NCBI GenBank assembly: GCA_049487715.1
Contig: CP150569.1
Location: forward strand, 496,001-560,000
Reading direction: 5' to 3'
Origin: Pycnococcus provasolii
Lineage: Eukaryota; Chlorophyta; Pseudoscourfieldiophyceae; Pseudoscourfieldiales
DNA: 64,000 bases
Shown here: positions 35,971-45,221 of the stretch, in pieces
Numbering within the stretch: position 1 is the first letter of the stretch
Layout of the letters: each line of letters starts with the position of its first letter
Program-made: the position numbers and the translations under genes
Notes under the pieces: generated by a model
Seen by the model: the letters and a program-made list of their open reading frames with translations, nothing else
Told to the model about the DNA's origin: nothing
The model's database searches: none

Positions 35971-37293
35971 ATGGCGGACACGGTGGATATCTCGTCGCCC
36001 ACGAAGTCCTCGTCGCTATTGGGTGACACGGCGCGCTCGCAAGGGGTCGGGCTAGGGTCGCACGTCAACAACGTGCGCTCGCTCGCACTCGTGCACCAGC
36101 TGCAGTCGTACATCGCCGATGTCGAGGCGCTCGCCACCGAGCGAGGACACGCGCTCATGCGCGCTGCCACCGAACAACGTGCGCTGCGACGCTCGTTCGA
36201 GGCGCCACCACCACCCGCGCAGCTCTCGCCGATTCCGGGGACGGTCGCGTCGCTCTCCGACCTCCCACCGCGCATCAGGGCGGTCGTCGAGGACAACAGA
36301 AGCATCAAGGAACAGCTGAAACGTACCAAAAAGGCGAACGGGACGCACGAACGCACCATCGCGAACCAGCAGCAGCAAATTGTCAACCTCGAAAAGAAGC
36401 TCGAGGCACTCAAGGAAACGCTCGCGAAAACGGGAAAGGACGCCAAGCAGGTTGCTGAGGAGGCGAAACTTCTCGAGAAGGCGAAGCTCTTCGAAGAGCA
36501 GCAGTCTGACCTCGAGAACCGCGTCAAGGTTCTCACCAAGAGCCGAGAGTCGGACCTCAAGAAGCAGAGGCTGGAGCTCGCCAAGGTGACGAAAGACCGA
36601 CAGCACGTTGAGGCGGAGAACCAGTCGCTCATCGAACAGCTCGAGGAGAAGGACAAGGAACTCAGGCAAGAGAGCTTGCGCGTGAAGGAACTGAAGAGCA
36701 AGCTTGCGCCGCTCAGAAAGTCGGTCGAGGAGCAGAAGCGGCTACTCGTCGAGGCGCGCGAGGCGGCGGCCGCAGCAGAGGCAGCCGCGGCGGCCACAAC
36801 AGACAGCGCGCAACCCGCTACGGAGGAGCAGGCTGGCACGGCGTCTGACTCGGGCGTGCACGTAATGATATGCTGCGTGATGGTGGGCAACGAAAGCGCA
36901 TCATCCGGCGATGCGGCGGCGGAGGACGCCCCTGCCGCCGAGGAGGCGGGCGAGGCTCCGGCGGAGGCTGAGGCGGAAGCGGAGGCGGAGGCGGATGGTG
37001 CAGAGACTGCGCCTGCAGCTGAGGAGGAGGCACCTGCGACGGAGGGTGAGGAGCCGGCAGCCGCCGCGGAGGAGGCGGCGGCGGCGGAGGAGGCACCGGC
37101 GACGGAGGGTGGTGAAGAGGCGCCTGCCGCGGAGGGTGGCGATGCTGCGGCGGAGGAGGGTGGCGAGGAGGCACCTGCAGCGGAAGAGGCTGCCGCGGAA
37201 CCTGCAGCAGAGAAGAAGCCTGAGCCTCCCAAGGGCGGCAAGCCGAACGCCGCCAAGCGTCCTGGTGGTACCGGCAAGGCGACGAAGAAGTGA
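35971..37293 (+). CDS. Lebercilin-like coiled-coil protein with Ala/Glu-rich tail
   Basis: A 440-residue protein. Residues about 20-290 are almost continuous coiled coil, with LPPRIRAVVEDNRSIKEQLKRTKK and IANQQQQIVNLEKKLEALKE in the positions where lebercilin (LCA5), a ciliary/transport-associated protein, has its conserved core. After residue 290 the protein becomes an Ala/Glu/Pro-rich, highly acidic tail ending in a basic Lys-rich patch (PKGGKPNAAKRPGGTGKATKK). A short Cys/Val/Met insert (VHVMICCVMVGNE) near residue 300 breaks the tail composition. ATG 35971 is in a GCCATGG context; ATG 35854 is an alternative start adding 39 residues. The lebercilin call is moderate; any long coiled coil could look similar. 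Confidence 0.5.
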   Translation: MADTVDISSPTKSSSLLGDTARSQGVGLGSHVNNVRSLALVHQLQSYIADVEALATERGHALMRAATEQRALRRSFEAPPPPAQLSPIPGTVASLSDLPPRIRAVVEDNRSIKEQLKRTKKANGTHERTIANQQQQIVNLEKKLEALKETLAKTGKDAKQVAEEAKLLEKAKLFEEQQSDLENRVKVLTKSRESDLKKQRLELAKVTKDRQHVEAENQSLIEQLEEKDKELRQESLRVKELKSKLAPLRKSVEEQKRLLVEAREAAAAAEAAAAATTDSAQPATEEQAGTASDSGVHVMICCVMVGNESASSGDAAAEDAPAAEEAGEAPAEAEAEAEAEADGAETAPAAEEEAPATEGEEPAAAAEEAAAAEEAPATEGGEEAPAAEGGDAAAEEGGEEAPAAEEAAAEPAAEKKPEPPKGGKPNAAKRPGGTGKATKK

Positions 37294-37414
37294 GTCAGCG
37301 TAAGCTTTTTTTTTCCTAACTACGAGTAAACGCAGCATAACGAGTTGATTCGATTAACTAGCCGTCCATTACTTGCGTGAGCAACATCACGGCTCACGCC
37401 TCACACCCACACTG

Positions 37415-37456
37415 CTAACCCCACCTCCACCACGACGACCTCGATGGTGCGGTCGT

Positions 37457-37487
<31 letters not shown>

Positions 37488-39298
37488 GACGGCCTCGCCG
37501 TTGTCGTCGACGACCTGGCCGTTGTCGTCGTGCTTGCTGTTGTCAGTACGGGCGACCCATTGACCCTCACGCGTGCTATGAAAGGCACGTGGTCGCTCGG
37601 CGAGCGCTGAAAGGCTCCCAATTGCCACGCCTCTTGAATTTGTACGCGACTCGAATCGACAAACACGTGGTCGATCCGTGCTCCCACGGTGCAATTTGTC
37701 GCGCCTGCGAGGCGATCGCGCGTCTGGCGGGCGTCCCATTGGTCGTGCGTCCCACATGGGGGACACACTTCCTGAACCTCCTCCTGACGAAGACGACGTC
37801 GACCCCATCGTCGTGCAAGTGCCGCGCGTGCGGCGATGCCACGCTCCTCGCGTGAATTGACATTGACCGACGCCTCTTCGTCGTCTTCGCCCTTGGGCGG
37901 CAGGACCGTCCGCCCGGCACGATCGCATCCAGCCGTCCACCCATCCTGCAGCTCAGCATCGGCGACGAGTCCAGAAACCGCCTCGTTGGAAAGCTGCGCA
38001 TTGAAGTCGCCCATGACGACCACAGGAACATCCTCAAGCGACCCAGCATTTACCGCCGCCTTTCGCACGTCTGCGATCGCCATCGCGGTGACTGCACGCC
38101 CGAGTTTCTGTGCCGTGTTTGCCTCCATGTCACCCTTGTCACGTGCGGCTGTCCAGTGCGTGTTGACGAATCCGACGAGACGACCTCTGCCGCTGCTATC
38201 GGCGGTGGATGCGTTGCCCTTCACCACATCGAGACGGCGTCGTCGACGACGACGACGACGCAAGAGCATCCATTGCACATGCCTGCCAAACATCGCCCCT
38301 CCGTGGAGATCGCTGTCGCACCGTATGTCCGTCTCATTTCCGTAGTAGCTCTGTGCCGGAGGTTGGCAGTCGTCGTGAACGTGCGGCTCTTGCGAGATCT
38401 GCAACCACCCTTCGGCGACCATTTCCCACCTCTGCCTAAGGTACAGCATGCGATTCAAGCTCGTCGGGCCGTACGGCATGGATGCGTTGTACACCGACGT
38501 GTTGCTGCGTGACGTGACCATTTGGCTTTGAATGTACTCCATCTGTACTTTTTCGCACTCCTGCAGCGCGACGACCTCCGCTCTCGCCTTCTTGATATTC
38601 TTGACGATGCCATCGCGTCGAGACATCCAATCCTTTGGATACAGGTCGTCCCATCCGACGACGACGCCTTCACGGCGGTACGGATCTGCGCTTCGTTCGT
38701 TTTTGATCGTCACATCGTAGAAGATCTGGAACGACGACGTTGGTGGCTTCATGACGAGCAGGTTGGCTGAAGGCAGGAATCGTGTAACGGCCGTCGGCGA
38801 ACCCCACTCACCTCCTGCTGAATCCTGCGGACCTGACCACAGTTGCGCCGCTTCTTGTGAACCGGTGTTGACGTTTGGCGGTGGTGAAGATCGCCGAATG
38901 TTGTACGTCAGCACGCGAAAGTCCATCATCATCATTGATGATGATGGCGTTGTTGTTGTTGCTGCTGCTGCAGCCGCCTTCTTTCCTTCTTCGTCGTTAG
39001 TAGCAGCATCGTCTTCTGGCACAGGCACCATTGTTGAGATGTTCGGCTGCTCCTGCTGCGCCGATACCGCCGCAATCACACCACCACCACCACCACCACC
39101 ACTTGGATGCGGATGATGATGAGGCGCCATGCCCAAAAAACCACCACCACTACTAAGAAGAAGTATGCACCACCACACCCACACGAGGCGCGCACGGATC
39201 GCCCAAGGCGACGTAGGCTGACGGTGCAGCATCGAAACGCGGAAGAAGAGGGAACCACCTGACGCCATCATGGAGGAGTCACTCAGAGCGCCCGCCAT
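37415..39298 (-). CDS. Endonuclease/exonuclease/phosphatase-family enzyme, secreted or membrane-anchored
   Basis: A 627-residue protein. A hydrophobic segment near residues 34-55 (WVWWCILLLSSGGGF) suggests a signal anchor. The EEP fold begins with FRVLTYNIRR (about 125), then VVALQECEKV with the metal-binding Glu (about 241). FVNTHWTAARDKG, VVMGDFNAQL (about 428) and the terminal SDHVPF (about 574) supply the other catalytic Asn, Asp and His residues. Family members cleave nucleic acids or phosphoesters such as inositol phosphates. The tail is a Thr/Ser run (TTTTARSSTTTARPS ...), mucin-like and likely glycosylated if extracellular. An Arg-rich insert (RRRRRRRRRR) interrupts the domain near residue 345. 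Substrate cannot be inferred. Confidence 0.7.
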
Positions 39299-39553
39299 TG
39301 GATAGCACTAAAACACACCCAGTCACCCACACTGTCACAGAGGGAAGGGGGGAAGCGGCTTGGGTAGGTCCTATTTATTTGCACCCGTGGAGGGATGTGA
39401 TTTCACGGAACGTTCCGATTTTTCTTCGGACATCGGAGGAGGGTTAGTAGGGAGGGACAGCTTTCCGGGACCCGTTGGAAACCCCGAGAAAATCGGAAAA
39501 TCCTTGAGGGCGATCGATCGGAAAATTCTATCTGGGTGGTTCCGACATACTTA

Positions 39554-40648
39554 TTACTTTTTATACTCCTCGTACAGAGGGTTCGGCTTCGCGAGATGGA
39601 TTTTGTCAGCCCACCACACCCAAACGGTGCCGCCGGTAAAGCAGTTGGTAATGCGTGTCAGGTAGCTCACGAGCTTCGCGCCCTTGACAGGCAAATTGTT
39701 GAATGCCACGCGCTCGACGCCGTTCACCATCTGGTACCGCGTGTTCGATCCAATGCCCATGTAAAGAAGCCAAGCAAGACCGCTCATCAGCGTCGGGTTG
39801 TACTCGGGAAGGGGCGGGTTGCGCTCAGGATCCGCGCGCGTCTTCGCGCTGCTACTCACATTCACCGCCGCGGTTCCCAATACACCTGAGCAAAATCCTA
39901 TGACGCTGTAGAGGACAGCCTTCTGGCACCAGCAAAGAAACTTCTGCTCAAGCGTGAAGTTTCCAGCCATGAACATGTGAGCGGGCAAGCCTGCAAACCT
40001 CGCGCGCAGGCCACCCACGGCGACAGCCTTCGCGGCGGCGGCAGCCTGTCGCTGCGCAGCCACGCCCGCGACAGGTGCAAGCAGGCAGACGAGGCAGATG
40101 TCGTTCAGCATCGCCACCGACCAGTGGCATAGCACCTGGTCGAGCTGCTCGAAGAAGCGATCCTTGCGCGCAACCGCGTTCACGAACAGGATGATGGCTG
40201 TGTCGTTCAACAGCTCTGCGCCAATCTTGAACGTGAAGTTGGGGTCCGCCTCCACGCGCCCGGCGAACTCGCTTGTGAGCAGCATCCAAGCGCCGACGAC
40301 AGCAGCCACGCCTGGGATGCCCTTTCCCGAAAACTCGCCGTTGTCGCCAGGTTCGTTCTTCCCACTGCCTCCGTCGTCGCCACCCCCTCCTCCTCCTCCT
40401 CCTCCGTTGTTGTTGTTGTTGTTGTTGTTGTTGCTTCCGTCGCCTCCAAAGCTGTACGTGACGGGTTCCAACACAACTTTCTTTTTGGTAGATGTCGACG
40501 TCGACGACGGCGGCAAGGCACGACACCGCGATGTGAAGGTTTTGGTGGAGGATCGTCTTGCGATCACAAGCCGCGGCGAAGGCAAGTGAGGATGTGCTGA
40601 CGAAGCGCGCGTCGACGCGCGCCGAGCTGCCGTCGCGATAGAGTTCAT
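39554..40648 (-). CDS. RETICULATA-related (DUF3411) plastid envelope protein
   Basis: A 364-residue protein. The first about 75 residues are Ser/Thr/Arg-rich (NSIATAARRASTRASSAHPH), as expected of a plastid transit peptide, followed by poly-Asn and poly-Gly runs. The DUF3411 domain follows (about 110-360): FKIGAELLNDTAIILFVNAVARKDRFF, VLCHWSVAMLNDICLVCLLAPVAG, FLCWCQKAVLYSVIGFCSGVLGTA, and SNTRYQMVNGVERVAFNNLP. In Arabidopsis RETICULATA and its relatives sit in the chloroplast envelope and affect leaf development, perhaps as metabolite transporters. Start ATG 40648 yields the transit peptide. The member of the family is unknown. Confidence 0.85.
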   Translation of the reverse strand: MNSIATAARRASTRASSAHPHLPSPRLVIARRSSTKTFTSRCRALPPSSTSTSTKKKVVLEPVTYSFGGDGSNNNNNNNNNGGGGGGGGGDDGGSGKNEPGDNGEFSGKGIPGVAAVVGAWMLLTSEFAGRVEADPNFTFKIGAELLNDTAIILFVNAVARKDRFFEQLDQVLCHWSVAMLNDICLVCLLAPVAGVAAQRQAAAAAKAVAVGGLRARFAGLPAHMFMAGNFTLEQKFLCWCQKAVLYSVIGFCSGVLGTAAVNVSSSAKTRADPERNPPLPEYNPTLMSGLAWLLYMGIGSNTRYQMVNGVERVAFNNLPVKGAKLVSYLTRITNCFTGGTVWVWWADKIHLAKPNPLYEEYKK

Positions 40649-40695
40649 GCGTGTTTTTTGCCCTTTTGTTTTTATTTTTTCTTGTCTTGTTTTCC

Positions 40696-41040
40696 TCAAA
40701 TTAGTTTTTGGAGACTGCAGATGCTGCAAAATGATCCCGAAGGTGCGTGTTTCTTTTGAAGTTTCTTTTCTTTATCAAGCTTACGTACAAGTACTTTCCA
40801 GGCCCACTGCCTTCCGTTCGGTTTGATCGTGGGTGCTGGTAAGTGCGCCTGAATGCTTTCGAGTGCCTCTGCTCTTTTCAGAGTTTCCGTGACCGCTTGT
40901 GCTTTGTCCGCTCGAACGCGCTGGTTGTACGCCGCAGACTTGGAGTTTTCAGACGGGTACGGCGACAAGTGTGGCTTGACCCAGAGACGGCCACCCGTTC
41001 GCTTCAGCACACGCGCACACAAAACCACAGAGGTGTGCAT
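40696..41040 (-). CDS. Small basic protein, unknown (mitochondrial ribosomal type possible)
   Basis: A 114-codon frame from ATG 41040, directly upstream of and in the same direction as the RETICULATA-related gene (47-bp gap). It is strongly basic and helical: KPHLSPYPSENSKSAAYNQ, ADKAQAVTETLKRAEALESI, PNGRQWAWKVLVRKLDKEKK. The composition and an amphipathic N-terminus (HTSVVLCARVLKRTGG) resemble small mitochondrial ribosomal proteins, but I cannot name one. It may alternatively be an upstream exon of its neighbour. Confidence 0.45.
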   Translation of the reverse strand: MHTSVVLCARVLKRTGGRLWVKPHLSPYPSENSKSAAYNQRVRADKAQAVTETLKRAEALESIQAHLPAPTIKPNGRQWAWKVLVRKLDKEKKLQKKHAPSGSFCSICSLQKLI

Positions 41041-41983
41041 ATACCAACGAACTTGGTGTGTGGTGCAGAATGAAGTTTGGGAAATAATGTTCGTTTGGGC
41101 CAGGGCCACCCACCCACCCCCCCTAAAACATGGTGGGTGGGTGGAAAAATGGGTGCACCCATTTCCACCTGGGTGCACCCGGGTCGGTCGTGGGTTAAAT
41201 AAAGTAGGGGTTTACAAGGGGCCATCATTATTCGGGGTTACAGTAAGTCGCGACTCCTCCTCTCGACTTCTTGAGGGCAGCGAACGCCTCGGTTTACTCC
41301 TCATGGCCGTTGTCCTCTAGCGCAAGGGTATTCTTATCTTAAAACTTTAAGGGCGTGATAATCAATCTTTGGCGTGTCTGCCTTTGCTCTGTCTGGCGTG
41401 CTGTGTATCTGTGTGTTTCTTGGCGCATATATATGCTTTGCTGGGCGTGCTTTACTCTATTGGGCGTGCTTGGCGTGCTTTGCATTGCTCTCATTGGCGT
41501 GCTTTGCTCTGCTTTCATTTTCTCAATGAATCATCAACAGCGTGCACTCTATGTTATTCAGCAACAGCTTAGACTACGCTCTCAAGAAGTCACAACTCAC
41601 AACAGCTTGCACTTTCTGTTAAAGAACAGGTACTCATAGCTTGCACTGGACGCTTGTGTGAACGATGGTGGTGTCTCTTTGTTCGTCGCCTCTTTGTTTG
41701 TTTAATGTTTTTCTTGCTTTTGTGGTTCAACGTCACTGATGCGGCCTCTTCTTCTCAGAATCAAAACGGAGGCGGCCAAAGCAGACGGCTCACTCATGCT
41801 CCGACGATGACTTGTTTGTGCCATTTCTCTGTATCAATATCATAAGTTACTGTTTTTAAAATAGTCATCACTGTTGTCTGTTCCTTGAGGTTTGCAACAA
41901 TCTTGGTTTGTATCAGCAGCATACTGTACTGTATGCTGATACTACCTTATGTCGTCATGTATGTCATCATCTATGTGGTGAAC
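41041..41983. other. Intergenic with stacked hairpins and a degenerate GGCGTGCTTTG repeat
   Basis: No gene is supported. At 41106-41164 there are two adjoining inverted repeats, CCACCCACCCACC with GGTGGGTGGGTGG and the palindrome AAATGGGTGCACCCATTT. At about 41369-41520 a 20-30 bp word (GGCGTGCTTTGCTCT and variants) is repeated six or more times. Short plus-strand frames at 41355-41845 read through this repeat and are not convincing. Confidence 0.5.
41369..41520 (+). repeat. Degenerate GGCGTGCTTTG minisatellite
   Basis: Copies such as GGCGTGCTTTACTCT, GGCGTGCTTTGCATTGCTCT and GGCGTGCTTTGCTCTGC recur with irregular spacing. No coding role is evident. Confidence 0.5.
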
Positions 41984-43033
41984 TCACAGCATGTCCTCCT
42001 CCCCGTCGTCGCGAAGCATGGGTGCGACGAAGAGCTGGCACGTGCCGCCACCGCGCATCGTCACAATCACGCTCAAGGGTGCGCCGCGACCCATCTGCAC
42101 GAGCACGCTCGTCGCGACGCTTCCGAAAGGGGAGAGGCGGTGCAGGAACTTGCGCCGGAACTTCTCCGTGTGGTGCTCCGGACAGCCCTCCTTAGGCTCG
42201 CACAGGACGCTCACGGTGGACGAGCCCGTGAGCGCGCCGCCGTCCACGTCCAGCGCGGCGCCGTAGTCGTCGCCCCTGCCAAAGTTGTCGCCATCCGCGC
42301 GGCGAGCGCGCGCCGTGAGATCCTCAAGCCGAATGCTCAGGCGGTTGAAGTGCGACGGGCTGAGACCCTCGAAGCAGACGCTCGAGCCGTCCATTGTCAC
42401 CGCGACGTCGTCGACGTCCGCGTGCTTCAGCTCCGACAAGATGTCCAGCACCACGCTCGCGTGCTCTGTGAACATCTGGTGCGTGAATGTGAACCTCTCC
42501 GGGTCGATGCGGAACTCTTCGCCGTCGTCGAGCACCTCCATGAGCGGGATCTGGTGCGTGGAGATCTTCGTCGCCGTCGTCGTGCACCGCTGAATGTACA
42601 CGTAGAGGTGCGCCGTCGACGGCGCACCGGCAGCATTTCCGCGCGTGCTCCTGCGTGCACCGTTTCCCGTCTCCGTTGTTGTCTGGCGATGCTGGCTCTT
42701 ATGCCTTGTGCTTCCTCGTCGCGCGTACTCTCCGATGTTGCTTGGTGCCGCGGCGTTGCTTGCGTACTGCACGATTTCGACGGAGTCGCTTTTCTTGACG
42801 TTGTATTTGAGCGCGTGCACGAGTAGTTCCGGCCTGAAGGATATGCGCACGACGTCGCGTTCCGCGTGCGGCATGTCGAAGTCCTCGAAGAGTCCTTCCC
42901 GTGCCCCGTGCGGGAAGTTGGCGTCAAGGCACGTCGACTGCGCGATATCTGTCGCGAATACCTGAACATTTTTCTTTCTCGTCGCAATGAGACTGACATT
43001 TTCTTGTGAGAATTCAGCAGAAACGAGGTCCAT
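41984..43033 (-). CDS. PCNA-fold clamp subunit, RAD1-like (9-1-1 complex)
   Basis: A 349-residue protein. The N-terminus (MDLVSAEFSQENVSLIATRKKN, STCLDANFPHGAREGLFEDFDMP, RISFRPELLVHALK) follows the RAD1 pattern, in which a cysteine/Ala strand precedes a helix and a sheet edge. The second half has the sliding-clamp repeat (MFTEHASVVLDILSELKHAD, VAVTMDGSSVCFE). It ends with FLHRLSPFGSVATSVLVQMG and a PCNA-like terminal strand (GGTCQLFVAPML). Between the halves is a Ser/Arg/Thr-rich insertion. RAD1 with RAD9 and HUS1 loads at damaged DNA to activate ATR. A divergent PCNA or HUS1 cannot be excluded. ATG 43033 is the natural start. Confidence 0.5.
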   Translation of the reverse strand: MDLVSAEFSQENVSLIATRKKNVQVFATDIAQSTCLDANFPHGAREGLFEDFDMPHAERDVVRISFRPELLVHALKYNVKKSDSVEIVQYASNAAAPSNIGEYARRGSTRHKSQHRQTTTETGNGARRSTRGNAAGAPSTAHLYVYIQRCTTTATKISTHQIPLMEVLDDGEEFRIDPERFTFTHQMFTEHASVVLDILSELKHADVDDVAVTMDGSSVCFEGLSPSHFNRLSIRLEDLTARARRADGDNFGRGDDYGAALDVDGGALTGSSTVSVLCEPKEGCPEHHTEKFRRKFLHRLSPFGSVATSVLVQMGRGAPLSVIVTMRGGGTCQLFVAPMLRDDGEEDML

Positions 43034-43479
43034 GATAGCCGATAAAGTTGCTGGGTGCGCCACACGTGCCCGGAATAAAATCAAAATGGATAATGGTGGT
43101 GAGGAGGTGCAGGTGCAGAGGGTGGATGAGCCATGACACGTATACGCAGGAATAAAATAATAAAATAAATGTGTGACAAAGAAATAAATAAATGACAGGT
43201 GGTTCTCTTCTGGGATGAAGAAAACAAGGAGGCCTGCTTTGCCTCTCCCCGCAGCCCGGGGGTTATTTAACTTAACCAGAACGTGAAAAAACACGAACAA
43301 AGGGACGGTCTTCCGAGCACTTGTGGGGATCCTCTCTAGTGCGAATGTGTATGAAGATTCATGAAGGGATCCCCACCCCATTGGCGATTTCTTTCCAGGA
43401 TTAGGATTGCCAGGTCAGACTTGCGTTTCATTTCCTTCTTCGCACGTGCTCTCTCGCTCGCTCGCTAGTGAAGTGAAGT
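43034..43479. other. Divergent promoter region
   Basis: This lies between the outward-facing clamp and flavoprotein genes. No gene is seen. A separated inverted repeat TGGGGATCC / GGATCCCCA lies at about 43324-43376, and AATAAAATAATAAAATAAAT occurs near 43150. Confidence 0.5.
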
Positions 43480-45162
43480 ATGGCGTGTGCGTGCGTGTGT
43501 GGTGGAAGTGGTGGTGGTGGTGCGTCTGCGTCTGCGTCTGCGTCTGCTGCTTCACGTTCACGTTCGCGTTCGCGTTCCCACTCGCGTTCGTGCTTTCATG
43601 GCTCTCACGTTGGCTTTCATGGTGGCTTTCGTGGTGGCTTTCGTGGTGGCTTGCCTCATAGTCTTTGTAGTCGTCGTCGCTCTTCATTGTCTCGTCATTA
43701 TTATTCTCACTTCGTTCCTGCGTCTTGTTCTTTTCGGCATGATGGCTCATCACGGTCTGGCTCGTCATCGCCGTCTTCATCTTCATCGACATCAGCGTCG
43801 TCGGCGTTCTTGTCTGCTTCTCACGATGATGGTGACGACTCCGAGTCCGAATCCGACGAAAATGATGAGTCTTGGAGCATAGCCGTGATTGGCGCGGGAC
43901 CAGCCGGTCTCTTTGCGGCGCAAACGCTCGCGGCGCACTTCGGAGGCCATCAAGGAGACAGAGAAGATCGAACACGAGCCGCGCGTATCAACGTCTACGA
44001 ACGCAAATCCACGCCGGCGATGCGCCTTCTACTCGCAGGAAGAGGGGGACTCAACGTCTCGCACAGTGAACCGTACGAAGCTTTCGCACAGAAGTACACG
44101 TCAAGCGCAGCCAACGCCGCCAAACGAGCCGTGCTTGATTTTGGGGCGGGAGACGGAGTGCGACGATGGGCGAAAGAACTTGGTGTCGAAACGTTCGAGG
44201 GAACGTCTGGACGCATCTTCCCACGCGAAATGAGAGCGACGAACCTGCTGAGACGATGGCTCGCACGCCTTGACGACGCGGGTGTCGCTCTGCAAACACG
44301 CAGAAAACTTGTCGGATTCAAGTGCGACGACGAATATAAAAAGGTGCACCTGCACTTTGTCGTCGACGAAAAGCAGGAGGAGCACGAGGTTGTGAAGTGT
44401 GATGCCGCCGTGCTCTCTCTCGGAGGTGCGTCGTGGCCTGGACTCGGTAGTGACGGTGCGTGGTCAAAGTGGAGCGACCAAGTGGATGTCGAGCCGCTTC
44501 GCGCCACAAACTGTGGCATGCAGATTGCCGGTGGGTGGTCCGATTACTTTGTCAGCAAATATGCCGGCGCCTTCATCAAAAATTGCCGTCTAACGCATGC
44601 TGGTTCAGGCTCGAAGTCTGCCGGCGACCTTATCATCACCAAGCTAGGTGTGGAGGGAGGGCCTGTGTACGGCCTGGGCGACGGCGTGGTGCGCGCATGT
44701 CCCACGGAGATCACGGCTGATTTGAGACCTGCGCTCGATGTTGACCAGCTCACATCCAAACTGATGAAGCCGGGCAAGCGGTCAGTAAGCGAACGTCTGC
44801 GTCGAGCGGGTGTCTCGCCCGTGGCGTTGCCTCTACTGCGCGAGGTGTTGGGCGTCGAAACCGTCTCGTCTATCGCCAGTGATGCGCACAACCTCGCCAA
44901 GGCTATCAAGGCGATTCCACTTCGCGTCGCCTCGCCCATGCCGCTCGATCGCGCCATCAGTACCGCAGGAGGAGTTCGAGCTGGCACAGATCATGGTCAA
45001 GTCTCGGAGATGACGCTTGCACTTGTCGGCAGTCCAGGAGTGTTTGTTTGTGGTGAGCAGCTCGACTGGACAGCTCCCACAGGAGGCTATTTGCTGACGG
45101 CATCCTTCGCGACCGGCGCGATGGCTGCGCACGGCGTGATTGCTTACTTGGACGCGAGGTGA
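43480..45162 (+). CDS. HI0933/BaiN-type flavoprotein with long N-terminal extension
   Basis: A 560-residue protein. Residues about 130-560 form an FAD-dependent oxidoreductase of the HI0933 family, common in bacteria. The dinucleotide fold is AVIGAGPAGLFAAQTLA. The family motif LAGRGGLNVSHSEP, then LGVETFEGTSGRIFPREMRATNLLRRWL, AVLSLGGASWPGLGSDG and the C-terminal FAD contact VFVCGEQLDWTAPTGGYLL are present. The first 130 residues are Arg/Ser/Phe/Gly-rich, built from simple DNA repeats (GCGTCT and GGTGGCTTTC), and may act as an organelle-targeting region. The family is thought to reduce or oxidise quinoid or bile-acid substrates in bacteria; the substrate here is unknown. Bacterial ancestry is inference. 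Confidence 0.8.
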   Translation: MACACVCGGSGGGGASASASASAASRSRSRSRSHSRSCFHGSHVGFHGGFRGGFRGGLPHSLCSRRRSSLSRHYYSHFVPASCSFRHDGSSRSGSSSPSSSSSTSASSAFLSASHDDGDDSESESDENDESWSIAVIGAGPAGLFAAQTLAAHFGGHQGDREDRTRAARINVYERKSTPAMRLLLAGRGGLNVSHSEPYEAFAQKYTSSAANAAKRAVLDFGAGDGVRRWAKELGVETFEGTSGRIFPREMRATNLLRRWLARLDDAGVALQTRRKLVGFKCDDEYKKVHLHFVVDEKQEEHEVVKCDAAVLSLGGASWPGLGSDGAWSKWSDQVDVEPLRATNCGMQIAGGWSDYFVSKYAGAFIKNCRLTHAGSGSKSAGDLIITKLGVEGGPVYGLGDGVVRACPTEITADLRPALDVDQLTSKLMKPGKRSVSERLRRAGVSPVALPLLREVLGVETVSSIASDAHNLAKAIKAIPLRVASPMPLDRAISTAGGVRAGTDHGQVSEMTLALVGSPGVFVCGEQLDWTAPTGGYLLTASFATGAMAAHGVIAYLDAR

Positions 45163-45221
45163 GTGTTTGACCTGTACTTTTACGCTAGATATGTATGTAA
45201 CAGATTCTTTACATTGTTTAC

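Noticed and set aside
41355-41845. Plus-strand small ORFs with Cys/Leu/Trp-rich peptides
   Set aside because: They translate the GGCGTGCTTTG minisatellite; composition reflects the repeat.
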